Source: Solirubrobacteraceae bacterium (lineage in GTDB: Bacteria > Actinomycetota > Thermoleophilia > Solirubrobacterales > Solirubrobacteraceae). From it: DNA of 64,000 bases. The position numbers were made by a program, and so were the translations under genes. Shown in pieces: positions 43,927 to 52,899 of the stretch (positions are counted from its first letter, which is position 1; the number at the start of each line of letters is the position of its first letter). The stretch lies in the NCBI GenBank assembly GCA_030447505.1, contig JAUJOT010000001.1, positions 657,992 to 721,991 on the forward strand, written 5' to 3'. Below the pieces are notes generated by a model. The model saw only the letters and a list, made by a program, of their open reading frames with translations, ran no database searches and was not told the origin of the DNA.

Positions 43927-45849
43927 GTGCCCGACGACCGCCTCGCGATCGCCCACGTGACGCCCTATCCGTGGGGGGCCGGCCGTCACGAGATCACGAC
44001 CTACGTGCAGCGGACGACCGTCGAGCTGGCGGCGCGCGGCCACCGCGTGCTGATCGTCGCCCCCTCGCGCTCCAACGAGGCCGTCCGCGAGACGCGCCAG
44101 GCGATCGCTGCCGCGCGCCACGATCCGTCGTCCCTGCTGCCCGAGCCGGGCGCGCCGCCGCGCGTGCTCGCCGTCGGCGACGCGCTGCCCGATCTGCCCG
44201 GCGGCCCGCGGCGCGCACCGGCGTTGCCGGTCGACGTCTCGCGCACGATCGAGAACCTGCTGACGACCCTGCCGCTGGACGTCTGTCACGTGCACGAGCC
44301 GTTCGCCCCGTCGACGTCGAGCGCCGCGCTGCGTCACTCGCGCGCCCTCAACGTCGGCACGTTTCACCGCCCGACGGAGCGCCTGCTGTCGACCCAGGTC
44401 GCGCGCAAGGTCGTCCAGCTCGTGCTCGGCCGCCTCGACGCCAGAACGGCGAGCTTCGGCGCCACGCGCGAGCTCATGCAGCGCTTCTTTCCCGCCGAGT
44501 ACCGCGTCCTGCTGCCCGGCGCCGACGACGCCGCGCCGCGCGTGCGCGCCGACGGCGGGCGCGTGCGCTTCGGCTTCGTCGACGACGAGGAGCGTCCCGC
44601 GCTGCGGCTGTTCCTGCGCGCGCTGCGGCGCCTGGACCGCGCCGCGCCGTGGGAGGCGACGATCGTCTCCGCGCGCGGCCCGTCGAGCAGCACGCCGCTG
44701 CGCCCCGACCTCGAAACGCGCGTGCGCTACGCGACGCCCGACGAGCAGCCCGAGCGCGAGTTACTCGCCCGCACCGATGTGCTCGTCGCCGCCTCCGACG
44801 GCGCCGTGCCCGCGCCGGGGCTGCTGCTGCGAGCGCTCAACGCGGGCGCCGTGCCGTTGGCCTCGCGCCTGCCCGCCTACGAGGAGGCGCTCGGCGAGGG
44901 CGAGCTGGGGCTGCTGTTCGAGCCGCGCGACCTCGAGACGCTCGCCGCCCAGCTGCAGCGGCTCACCGACGACCCCGCGCTGCTCGCGCGCCTGCGCGAC
45001 GCCGCCGCGCCGCTGCGCGCCCAGCTGAGCTGGCAGCGCGTCGCCGACGAGCTCGAGGACGTCTACGCCACGCTCGTCGCGCGGCGCCACCCGCTGACCG
45101 GCAACGCCGCGCTCGGCGCCCGGCTGCGCAAGCGGCCGCGCATCGACGTCGACCTGCACATGCACACCGACCACTCGCACGACTGCGCGACCCCCGTCGA
45201 GGTGCTGCTGGCGACCGCGCGCGAGCAGGGGCTCGGCGCGATCGCGGTGACCGACCACAACGAGGTCTCCGGCGCGCTCGAGGCGCGTGAGAAGGGCGCC
45301 CGCTTCGGGGTCGACGTGATCGTCGCCGAGGAGGTCAAGACGGCCGACCAGGGCGAGGTGATCGGGCTGTTCATCGAGGAGAAGATCGCGCGCGGCATGT
45401 CGCTGCGCGAGACCGTGGCCGAGATCAAGCGCCAGGGCGGCCTCGTCTACGTGCCGCATCCGTTCGATCGCATGCACTCCGTCCCCGACTACGAGCACCT
45501 GCTGACGATCGTCGACGACATCGACGCGATCGAGGTCTACAACCCGCGCGTCGCGATCGGCTCGTTCAACGAGGAGGCGGCGCGCTTCGCGGCCAAGTAC
45601 CGGATCCTCGCCGGCGCCGGCTCCGACTCGCACGTGGCACAGGGCCTGGGCTCCGTACGCGTGCGGATGGCGCGCTTCGACGGAGCCGAGGAGTTCCTCG
45701 AGGCGCTGCGCGAGGCGGAGATAACGACGAAGCCGTCGTCGCTGCTCTACGTGCAGGCGCTGAAGTTCCTCGAGACGAAGGCGACGCCGAACGGCGCACG
45801 GCGGGCGGTGCGCGACCGGCGCGTGCGAAGGGCGACGCGCAAGTCGTGA
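43927..45849 (+). CDS. GT-B (GT4-like) glycosyltransferase fused to C-terminal PHP phosphoesterase domain
   Basis: N-term VTPYPWGAGRHEITTYVQRTTVELAARGHRV; C-term DVDLHMHTDHSHD, AVTDHNEVSG, VPHPFDR, AGAGSDSHV. Confidence 0.88.
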   Translation: MPDDRLAIAHVTPYPWGAGRHEITTYVQRTTVELAARGHRVLIVAPSRSNEAVRETRQAIAAARHDPSSLLPEPGAPPRVLAVGDALPDLPGGPRRAPALPVDVSRTIENLLTTLPLDVCHVHEPFAPSTSSAALRHSRALNVGTFHRPTERLLSTQVARKVVQLVLGRLDARTASFGATRELMQRFFPAEYRVLLPGADDAAPRVRADGGRVRFGFVDDEERPALRLFLRALRRLDRAAPWEATIVSARGPSSSTPLRPDLETRVRYATPDEQPERELLARTDVLVAASDGAVPAPGLLLRALNAGAVPLASRLPAYEEALGEGELGLLFEPRDLETLAAQLQRLTDDPALLARLRDAAAPLRAQLSWQRVADELEDVYATLVARRHPLTGNAALGARLRKRPRIDVDLHMHTDHSHDCATPVEVLLATAREQGLGAIAVTDHNEVSGALEAREKGARFGVDVIVAEEVKTADQGEVIGLFIEEKIARGMSLRETVAEIKRQGGLVYVPHPFDRMHSVPDYEHLLTIVDDIDAIEVYNPRVAIGSFNEEAARFAAKYRILAGAGSDSHVAQGLGSVRVRMARFDGAEEFLEALREAEITTKPSSLLYVQALKFLETKATPNGARRAVRDRRVRRATRKS

Positions 45850-46502
45850 TGCACGCGCAGGGTCGGCCGTCGCAGCCGTCGAAACCACCGCCGACCATGC
45901 CCGCGACCGACGACGAGATCCGCGAGAAGTACCTCGAGCGGGCGATCCGAGAGCTCAACACGCTGACGCGCGAGCTGCAGGCCTGCTCGCACTGCCCGCG
46001 CGGTCAGCTGATGCCGGTGCTCGGCTCGGGCCACCCGCAGGCCGACGTCCTGCTGCTCAAGCATGCTCCGATGCCCCCCGAGATCGAGGAGGGCGTCGCG
46101 TTCTACGGCCGTGCCGGCGCGGCCCTGATGAAGGCCTTCAGGCGCCTGGCGATCGACCCGCTGGCGGTCTACGGGACGCTCTGCGTCAAGTGCCCCGTCA
46201 GCGACACGTCGCTTGCCGACCCCGCATGCGTCGCGCGGATCGCCGAGGAGCTTGCGATCGTGCAGCCGAAGATCGTCGTCATCATGGGCGAGGACGCGCT
46301 CGCGGTGCTCAACGACCTCGACCTGCCGCTCGCCCGGCCGGTGCTCGAGCAGCCCGGCGAGGTCCAGCGCCTGACGCCGTCGATCGAGGCGCTGTACGTG
46401 CCGAACATCGACCAGGCGCTCGACGAGGAGTCGGCCAAGCGCGCGTTCTGGTCGGCGTTCAGGGTGCTCGGCGAGTGGTACGCCGACCTTCCGCCGTATT
46501 GA
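45846..46502 (+). CDS. Uracil-DNA glycosylase-superfamily protein with non-canonical motifs
   Basis: CSHCPRGQLMPVLGSGHPQADVLL...FYGRAGAALMKAFRRL...TLCVKCPVSDT...ADPACVARIAEEL; FeS-type cysteines present. Confidence 0.75.
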   Translation: MMHAQGRPSQPSKPPPTMPATDDEIREKYLERAIRELNTLTRELQACSHCPRGQLMPVLGSGHPQADVLLLKHAPMPPEIEEGVAFYGRAGAALMKAFRRLAIDPLAVYGTLCVKCPVSDTSLADPACVARIAEELAIVQPKIVVIMGEDALAVLNDLDLPLARPVLEQPGEVQRLTPSIEALYVPNIDQALDEESAKRAFWSAFRVLGEWYADLPPY

Positions 46503-47221
46503 CGCGTCCCGGGCCGGCCACGATCGCGTTCGCGGTTCCGCTCGCGGCCTTCGCCTACTTTCTCGCGGCGCCCGCGCTGCCCGCGCTTGCGCCCGGTGAC
46601 GAGACGATCCTCGTGGCCGGCGGCATCGGCGTGCTGCTCGTCGCCGCCACGACGCTCGCGCTGCTCCCGGCGCGCGACGCGCTGATCGGGCCGCTGCTGA
46701 TCGTCCTCGGCAGCGGGCTGCTCGTGGCGGCGCTCAACAGCGACGGCGCGGAGGGGGTCGGTGCGGGGGCGAACGTCTTCGAGGCGCTGCTGGCGAGCTC
46801 GGCCGGGCTGATCCTCGCGCGCATGTTCGCGGCCCCGATGAGCGCCGTCGCGGTGCCGCTGTTCGCCGCCGCAGTCGACATCGCGTCGCTGGTGAACGGG
46901 CCCACGTCGAAGCTGCTCGAGGGCGGCACCGACCGCGTCGACGCGCTGAGCTTCGACTTCCCCGCCTGGGGCGACAGGGGCAGCGCCGGCCACCTCGGGC
47001 TGTCCGACGCGCTGTTTCTGTCGATGTTCGCGGCCTGGGCCGCGAGCTACGGCTTTCGCCGCAGCCTGACGCTGCTCGGCATGGTGCTCGGGCTGCTCGC
47101 GTCGCTCGTGCTCAGCGTCACGCTCGAGCAGGCGATCCCCGCCCTGCCGCTGCTCGCGGCGGGATATCTGCTGCCGAACCTCGACCGGATCGGCAGGCTG
47201 CTCGGCCACCAGCAGCCGTAG
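46499..47221 (+). CDS. Multi-TM protein, putative presenilin/SPP-like (GxGD) membrane protease
   Basis: TM Asp in AAAVDIASLVNG, GLSD at start of next TM, PALP in last TM; TTG start overlapping upstream stop. Confidence 0.5.
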   Translation: MTRPGPATIAFAVPLAAFAYFLAAPALPALAPGDETILVAGGIGVLLVAATTLALLPARDALIGPLLIVLGSGLLVAALNSDGAEGVGAGANVFEALLASSAGLILARMFAAPMSAVAVPLFAAAVDIASLVNGPTSKLLEGGTDRVDALSFDFPAWGDRGSAGHLGLSDALFLSMFAAWAASYGFRRSLTLLGMVLGLLASLVLSVTLEQAIPALPLLAAGYLLPNLDRIGRLLGHQQP

Positions 47222-47232
47222 TGGGTCGCCGG

Positions 47233-48174
47233 CTACGGCTCGAGGACGATCTTGCCGAGCTTGCCGCCGGCGGCGAAGTGGTCGTAGGCCGCGGCGACGT
47301 CGTCGAGCGCGAACGTCGCGGCGATCGGGACGCGCAGCTCCCCGCGCGCAAACCGCGGCAGCACCTCGCGCTCCAGAGCGCGCGCAGTCGCCGCCTTCTG
47401 CTCGAGCGGCCGGGCGCGCAGCGTCGAGGCCATGATCCGCCCGCGCCTGGCCATCAGCAGCGCGAGGTTCAGCTCCGCCTTCGCGCCCGCGCCGACGCCG
47501 ATCACGACGATCCGCCCCTCGGTCTCGAGCGCCTTGAGATCGGCGGCGAGGTTCGGCGCGCCGACGAGCTCGAGGATGACGTGAAACGGGCCGTGCTCCT
47601 CGAAGCCCTCCGGCTCGACGACCTCGTCGGCGCCGAGCGCGGCGACGGCGTCGCGCGCAGCGGGGTTGCGCACCGTCGCCGTGACGTGCGCGCCGAGCGC
47701 TCGGCCGAGCTGGACGGCCGCCGTGCCGACGCCGCCCGCCGCGCCGTGCACGAGCAGCCGCTCGCCGGGCCGCAGACCGGCCTGCGTGAAGAGCGCGTCG
47801 TGCGCCGTCGTGAAGACCTCGGGCAGTCCGCCGGCGTCCGGCAACGCGACGGCGTCGGGCACCGGCATCAGCTGGCGCTCGTGGACGACCGCCAGCTCGG
47901 CCTGGCCGCCGCCGCCGACGATGCCCATCACGCGGTCGCCCTCGCCGAAGCGCGCCGCGCCGTCGCCGAGCGCCTCGACCTCGCCCGCCAGCTCGAGGCC
48001 GGGGATCTCCTGCGGGCTGCCCGGCGGCGCCGGATAGCGACCGCGTCGCTGGAGCATGTCGGCGCCGTTGACGCCCGCGCCGCGCACGCGCACGCGCACC
48101 TGCCCGGCGCCGGGCTCGGGATCGGGGTGCTCCTCGACGAGGACCTCGCCGGCGCGGATCGTGGCGGCGCGCAC
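47233..48174 (-). CDS. Zinc-independent quinone oxidoreductase / MDR family
   Basis: GAGVNGADMLQRRGRYPAPPGSPQEIPGLELAGEV, LLVHGAAGGVGTAAVQLGRALGA; ORF opens at 48225, GTG 48174 preferred. Confidence 0.92.
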   Translation of the reverse strand: MRAATIRAGEVLVEEHPDPEPGAGQVRVRVRGAGVNGADMLQRRGRYPAPPGSPQEIPGLELAGEVEALGDGAARFGEGDRVMGIVGGGGQAELAVVHERQLMPVPDAVALPDAGGLPEVFTTAHDALFTQAGLRPGERLLVHGAAGGVGTAAVQLGRALGAHVTATVRNPAARDAVAALGADEVVEPEGFEEHGPFHVILELVGAPNLAADLKALETEGRIVVIGVGAGAKAELNLALLMARRGRIMASTLRARPLEQKAATARALEREVLPRFARGELRVPIAATFALDDVAAAYDHFAAGGKLGKIVLEP

Positions 48175-48239
48175 GGGCTCGGAGTCTAAGGGTCTAAAGA
48201 TGCGCGACGCGCGCGCTCTCGTCACGTAAGCTCATCGAC

Positions 48240-49262
48240 GTGTCGACGCCTGCGCAGGCCTACCGGCTGACCGGCATCTCGCCGAAGGCCTACGAGCACC
48301 CGGCCGACCGGGCGGCGACAGCCGCGCTCGGGTCGATCCCGATGCTCGACTACGTGGTGCGCAAGCTGATCGAGTTCGGCTACGAGCGCGCGCTGCGCCA
48401 GACGTACCTCGGCGCCGGCGTCCGGCTCGGAACCGACCAGCTGCCGGACATCTGGACGCGCTACCAGCACGTGCTCGGCGTGCTCGACATGCCCGAGGAG
48501 TACAACCTCTACCTGACCGCCGAGCCGGTCCTCAACGCGATGGCGATCGGCTCGGGCAAGCCGATCCTCGTGCTCAACAGCGGTACGGTCGAGCTGCTGG
48601 GCGACGACCAGCTCGAGGCGGTCATCGCGCACGAGGTCGCGCACATCCTCTCCGACCACGTGCTGTACCGCACCGCGCTGCAGATCCTGCTGCGGCTCAC
48701 CTGGCAGACGCGCCTGCCGATGGGCGCCGGCCTGCCGCTGATGGCCGTCCAGTACGCGCTGCTCGAGTGGTCGCGCGCGACCGAGCTGACGTGCGACCGC
48801 GCGGCGGCGATCGTCACGCGCGACCCGCGCCTGGTCTGCAAGCTGCTGATGACGATGTCGGCGGGCGCAAAGGCGTCGGACCTCAACCTCGATGCGTTCA
48901 TGCGCCAGGCGATGGAGTACACCGAGAAGGGAGAGGGCCTCGACCGGATGCAGCGGCTGCTGACCGATCTGCGCCAGACGCACTCGCTGCCCGTCAAGCG
49001 CGTCCACGAGCTGCTGGCCTGGGTGCGCGAGGGCGAGTACGACCGCATCATCGGCGGCGAGTACATCCGCCGCGGCCAGGAGCGCCCGGCGCGCGAGGAG
49101 GCCGCCGACGCGACCGCGCACTACTCCGAGCGCTTCAGGGAGCTCTTCAAGGAGGCCGGCGAGCACGTCTCGGGCGCCGGCCAGCAGCTGTCGGACTGGC
49201 TGCGCAACCTGCAGGACGACGACAGGTCCTCGACGGGCGGCCCGAAGAGCGCGGATCAGTGA
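48240..49262 (+). CDS. M48-family zinc metallopeptidase
   Basis: AVIAHEVAHILSDHVL (HExxH), ELTCDRAAAIVTRD. Confidence 0.9.
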   Translation: MSTPAQAYRLTGISPKAYEHPADRAATAALGSIPMLDYVVRKLIEFGYERALRQTYLGAGVRLGTDQLPDIWTRYQHVLGVLDMPEEYNLYLTAEPVLNAMAIGSGKPILVLNSGTVELLGDDQLEAVIAHEVAHILSDHVLYRTALQILLRLTWQTRLPMGAGLPLMAVQYALLEWSRATELTCDRAAAIVTRDPRLVCKLLMTMSAGAKASDLNLDAFMRQAMEYTEKGEGLDRMQRLLTDLRQTHSLPVKRVHELLAWVREGEYDRIIGGEYIRRGQERPAREEAADATAHYSERFRELFKEAGEHVSGAGQQLSDWLRNLQDDDRSSTGGPKSADQ

Positions 49263-49275
49263 GAATGTCGGCTCG

Positions 49276-50004
49276 ATGGACCTCTCCGCGGCCGAGATCC
49301 GCGTCCTCGGCTGCCTCCTCGAGAAGCAGCGCACGACGCCGGACGCCTATCCGCTGACGCTCAACGCGCTGCGCGCGGCGTGCAACCAGTCGACGAACCG
49401 CGACCCCGTCGTCGACTACGACGAGGCGACGATTCGCGACGCGATCGCGCGCCTCAGCCGCCGCCGCTGGGCGCGGCTGGCGAGCGGCGCGGGCAGCCGC
49501 GCCTCGAAGTACCGCCACCTGCTCGACGACGCGCTGACGCCCGCTCCCGACGAGCTCGCCGTCCTCTGCGTGCTGATGCTGCGCGGCGCGCAGACGCCGG
49601 GCGAGCTCAAGGGCCGCAGCGAGCGCCTGCACCCGTTCGCCGATCTCGCCGCCATCCACGCGACGCTGCAGCGGCTGATCGAGCGCGAGCTCGTCGGGCA
49701 GCTGCCGCGCCGGCCCGGGCAGAAGGAGGAGCGCTACGCGCACCGGCTGTCGGACGAGGATGCGCCGCAGCCGCGGGTTGCGGCGAGCGTGGCGGCGCCG
49801 ACGGGCGCGGGCGCGGCCGCGACGGGGATCGACGCCGGCGCAGCCGGCGCGCCGCCCCCGCCGCCGCGCGTTGCGCCCGGGCGCCCGATGCCGGCTGTCC
49901 CCGAGCTGCAGCGCGTCGAGCTGCCGCTCGCCGACCGCGTCGCGCGTCTCGAGGACGAGGTCTCGCAGCTGCGCGCCGAGCTGCGCGCGCTGCGCGGGCG
50001 TTAG
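49276..50004 (+). CDS. DUF480 / YceH-family protein
   Basis: IRVLGCLLEKQRTTPDAYPLTLNALRAACNQSTNRDPVV. Confidence 0.93.
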   Translation: MDLSAAEIRVLGCLLEKQRTTPDAYPLTLNALRAACNQSTNRDPVVDYDEATIRDAIARLSRRRWARLASGAGSRASKYRHLLDDALTPAPDELAVLCVLMLRGAQTPGELKGRSERLHPFADLAAIHATLQRLIERELVGQLPRRPGQKEERYAHRLSDEDAPQPRVAASVAAPTGAGAAATGIDAGAAGAPPPPPRVAPGRPMPAVPELQRVELPLADRVARLEDEVSQLRAELRALRGR

Positions 50005-50049
50005 GGCGCGGTCAGCAGCGCCGCAACCGCTTCGGCCGCGGCGCGGAGG

Positions 50050-51276
50050 TCAAGCGCGTTCGAGCAGCGCCACGCACTCGATGTGCGGGGTCTGCGGGAA
50101 CATGTCGACCGGCGTGACGCGGCGCAGCGCGTAGCCGGCCTCGACGAGCTGGGCGGCGTTCGGCGCGAGCGTCGTCGGATTGCAGGAGATGTAGACGATC
50201 CGCCGCGGCGCGGCCTCGATGACGCGCCGCACGATCTTCTGCGACAGCCCGGCGCGCGGCGGGTCGACGACCATCAGGTCGGGCCGGCCGGCCTGCTCGA
50301 CGAGCTCGCGCAGCGCCAGGCGCACGTCGCCGGCGAAGAACCTCGCGTTCTTGATCTCGTTGCGGCGCGCGTTGGAGATAGCGTCGGCGACCGCCTGCTC
50401 GACGATCTCCAGGCCCCACAGCTCGCCGGCACGCGCCGCGAGGCTCAGCCCGACGGTGCCGATCCCGCAGTACAGGTCGTAGACGCGCTCCCAGCCCTTG
50501 AGATCCGCCTGCTGGGCCGCGATCCCGTAGAGCTTCTCGGCCATCTCGGTGTTCGTCTGAAAGAACGCGTGCGGCGAGATCGAGAGCCGCAGGCCGCAGA
50601 GCTCCTCCTGCAGCGACGCGTTGCCCGCGACGATCTCGGAGACGCCGCCCTGCGTCGTCTCGGCGAGCGCCTCGGTGCGCGTCCAGATCAGGCCCTCGCA
50701 GTCGACGGCCGCGGCGAGGCTGATGCCGTCGAGCTCGCCCGGGCCGGTCACGATCCGCACCTGCAGCTCGCCGCTGCGCCGGCCCTCGCGGACGACGAGG
50801 TTGCGCAGAAAGCCCGTCTGGGTGCGGCGGTCGAACGCCTCGAGACCCTGCTCGCGACACCAGGCCAGCACCTGCTCGCGGGCGACGTTCGAACGCTGCG
50901 ACGCGAGCAGGCAGTCATCGATCGGGACGATCTCGTGCCACGAGCCGGGCGCGTGGAAGCCGCAGACGAGGGAGCCTTCGTCGCCCGTGCCGAACGAGTA
51001 CTCGAGCTTGTTGCGATAGCGCCACTGCTGCAGCGCCGGGACGATCTCGTCGAGCTCGAAGCCGTCGAGATGTCCGATCCGCGTCAGCGCGTCGCGCACC
51101 TGCTCGTGCTTGACGACGAGCTGGCGCTCGTAGCGCAGCACCTGCCACGGCGCGCCCGGGTGCTCGGCGACCGGCGCGATCCGCTCGGGGCTCGGCTCGA
51201 GCACCTCGAGCGTGCGCGCCTCGGCGTAGGCGCGCTTGCGCTTCGTGATGACCGCACGGACGCGATCGCCGGGCAC
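50050..51276 (-). CDS. TrmA/RumA-type RNA (uracil-5-)-methyltransferase; true N-terminus probably extends upstream
   Basis: KLEYSFG, VYDLYCGIGTVGLSLA, VVDPPRAGLSQKIVRRV, ISCNPTTLAPNAAQL; TRAM-like LDLSVDALAYGGNGVARTEGYVVFVSGAVPGDRV continues upstream of 51276. Confidence 0.9.
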   Translation of the reverse strand: MPGDRVRAVITKRKRAYAEARTLEVLEPSPERIAPVAEHPGAPWQVLRYERQLVVKHEQVRDALTRIGHLDGFELDEIVPALQQWRYRNKLEYSFGTGDEGSLVCGFHAPGSWHEIVPIDDCLLASQRSNVAREQVLAWCREQGLEAFDRRTQTGFLRNLVVREGRRSGELQVRIVTGPGELDGISLAAAVDCEGLIWTRTEALAETTQGGVSEIVAGNASLQEELCGLRLSISPHAFFQTNTEMAEKLYGIAAQQADLKGWERVYDLYCGIGTVGLSLAARAGELWGLEIVEQAVADAISNARRNEIKNARFFAGDVRLALRELVEQAGRPDLMVVDPPRAGLSQKIVRRVIEAAPRRIVYISCNPTTLAPNAAQLVEAGYALRRVTPVDMFPQTPHIECVALLERA

Positions 51277-51406
51277 GGCGCCGGAGACGAAGACGACGTA
51301 GCCCTCCGTCCGGGCGACGCCGTTGCCGCCGTAGGCGAGCGCGTCGACGCTCAGGTCAAGCTCGGCGCCCCGCTCGGGGCGGATGAACGTGGAGGGCTCG
51401 ATCGGG

Positions 51407-51967
51407 TCAGGATAGGCGCAACTCGCGCTCGATCGCCGTCAGCACCGAGCTGCGGTTGGCGTTGCGGCGCTCGTGGTCGCGGACCTTGCGCAGCTCGGCA
51501 GGATTGAGATCGTCGAGGCGCTCCTCGACCTGCGCGGTCGTCAGTTCCTCGTAGCCGATGATCGGAAACGCGTGGCCCAGGCCGGCCGCGCGGCGCACGC
51601 GGTCGACCGTGCGCAGCGCGCGGTCGCTGCCCGGGGCGCGGCGCGCGACCGCGCCGACGCTCTTGACCCGCGCCTGTGCCTGGCGGCGCGTCTCGCTTGC
51701 CGAGCGCCCGACGAGTCCCTCGATCTCGGCGAGCGCGTCCTGTGACTGGCGACGGCCGATCGCGACGAGGTTCTGGACGATCTCCTCGGCGTCCTGGCGC
51801 GTCATCCTGCCGCGCTTGACGGCCTCGTCGACGGTCTCCTGCAGCCGTTCGCTCGTGATCGCGACGCCCTTGGACAGCAGATCGCGCAGCGACGCGACCG
51901 CCGCCGGCAGCTGGTCCTCGCGATGCGGTGCCTCGCGGTCTTCGGGCGGCTTCTTCGGCTGCGGCAT
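51407..51967 (-). CDS. Helical hypothetical protein
   Basis: MPQPKKPPEDREAPHREDQLPAAVASLRDLLSKGVAITSERLQETVDEAVKRGRMTRQDAEEIVQNLV; coiled-coil-like. Confidence 0.65.
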   Translation of the reverse strand: MPQPKKPPEDREAPHREDQLPAAVASLRDLLSKGVAITSERLQETVDEAVKRGRMTRQDAEEIVQNLVAIGRRQSQDALAEIEGLVGRSASETRRQAQARVKSVGAVARRAPGSDRALRTVDRVRRAAGLGHAFPIIGYEELTTAQVEERLDDLNPAELRKVRDHERRNANRSSVLTAIERELRLS

Positions 51968-52002
51968 CGGAGTTCCCGCGATCGATCTCGCGAGCGCGGA
52001 CG

Positions 52003-52878
52003 CTAGCGGACGAGCAGCTCCAGCAGCGCCTTCTGCGCGTGGCGGCGGTTCTCGGCCTGGTCCCAGATGCACTGGCGCGGGCCGTAGAGCACGTCCGCGC
52101 TGATCTCCTCGCCGGGGTGCGCCGGCAGGCAGTGCAGCGCGATCGCGCCCGGCGCGGCGCGGTCGAGCAGCGCGTCGTCGAGACGGTAGGGGGCAAGCGC
52201 GGCGCGGCGCGCATCGGCGCTGTCCTCGTCGCCCATGCTGACCCAGACGTCGGCGTAGACCGCGTCCGCGTCGGCGACCGCCTCGACGGGGTCGGCGGTC
52301 AGCCGCGCGCCCGCCGTGTCGCCCGCGAGCGCGTAGCCGTCGGGCGAGGCGACCGCGACCTGCACGCCCGCGATCGCGCCGACCAGCGCCAGCGAGCGCG
52401 CGACGTTGTTGCCGTCGCCGACGTAGGCGAGCTTCAGACCCTCGAGGCGACCGAACCGCTCGCGCAGCGTCATCAGGTCGGCGAGCGCCTGGCAGGGGTG
52501 ATGAACGGCGGTGAGCATGTTGAAGACCGGCACGCGCGACGCCTGCGCGAGCTCCTCGAGCAGCTCGTGGGGGCCGGTGCGCAGACCGACCGCTGCGACG
52601 TGGCGCGAGAGCACGCGCGCGGTGTCGGCGACGGACTCGCCGCGCGCGAGCTGCAGCTCGTCGCGGCGCAGGACGATCGGCCGCCCGCCGAGCTCGAAGA
52701 CGCCGGCCTCGAACGACAGCCGCGTGCGCGTCGAGTGCCGTTCGAAGATCAGCGCGATGCTGCGGCCCTCGAGCGCGCGCGACGACAGCGGGGCGGCCTT
52801 CAGCGCGTCGGCGCGATCGAGCAGCGCAAGCAGCGCGTCGCGATCAAGCTCAGTCCCCGTGAGCAGGTGGCGCGCCAA
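52003..52878 (-). CDS. argF: Ornithine carbamoyltransferase
   Basis: FERHSTRTRLSFEAGVFELGG, VFNMLTAVHHPCQALADLMT, ALHCLPAHPGEEI; TTG start. Confidence 0.93.
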   Translation of the reverse strand: MARHLLTGTELDRDALLALLDRADALKAAPLSSRALEGRSIALIFERHSTRTRLSFEAGVFELGGRPIVLRRDELQLARGESVADTARVLSRHVAAVGLRTGPHELLEELAQASRVPVFNMLTAVHHPCQALADLMTLRERFGRLEGLKLAYVGDGNNVARSLALVGAIAGVQVAVASPDGYALAGDTAGARLTADPVEAVADADAVYADVWVSMGDEDSADARRAALAPYRLDDALLDRAAPGAIALHCLPAHPGEEISADVLYGPRQCIWDQAENRRHAQKALLELLVR

Positions 52879-52899
52879 GTCGGGCAGTCTACGAGGACG

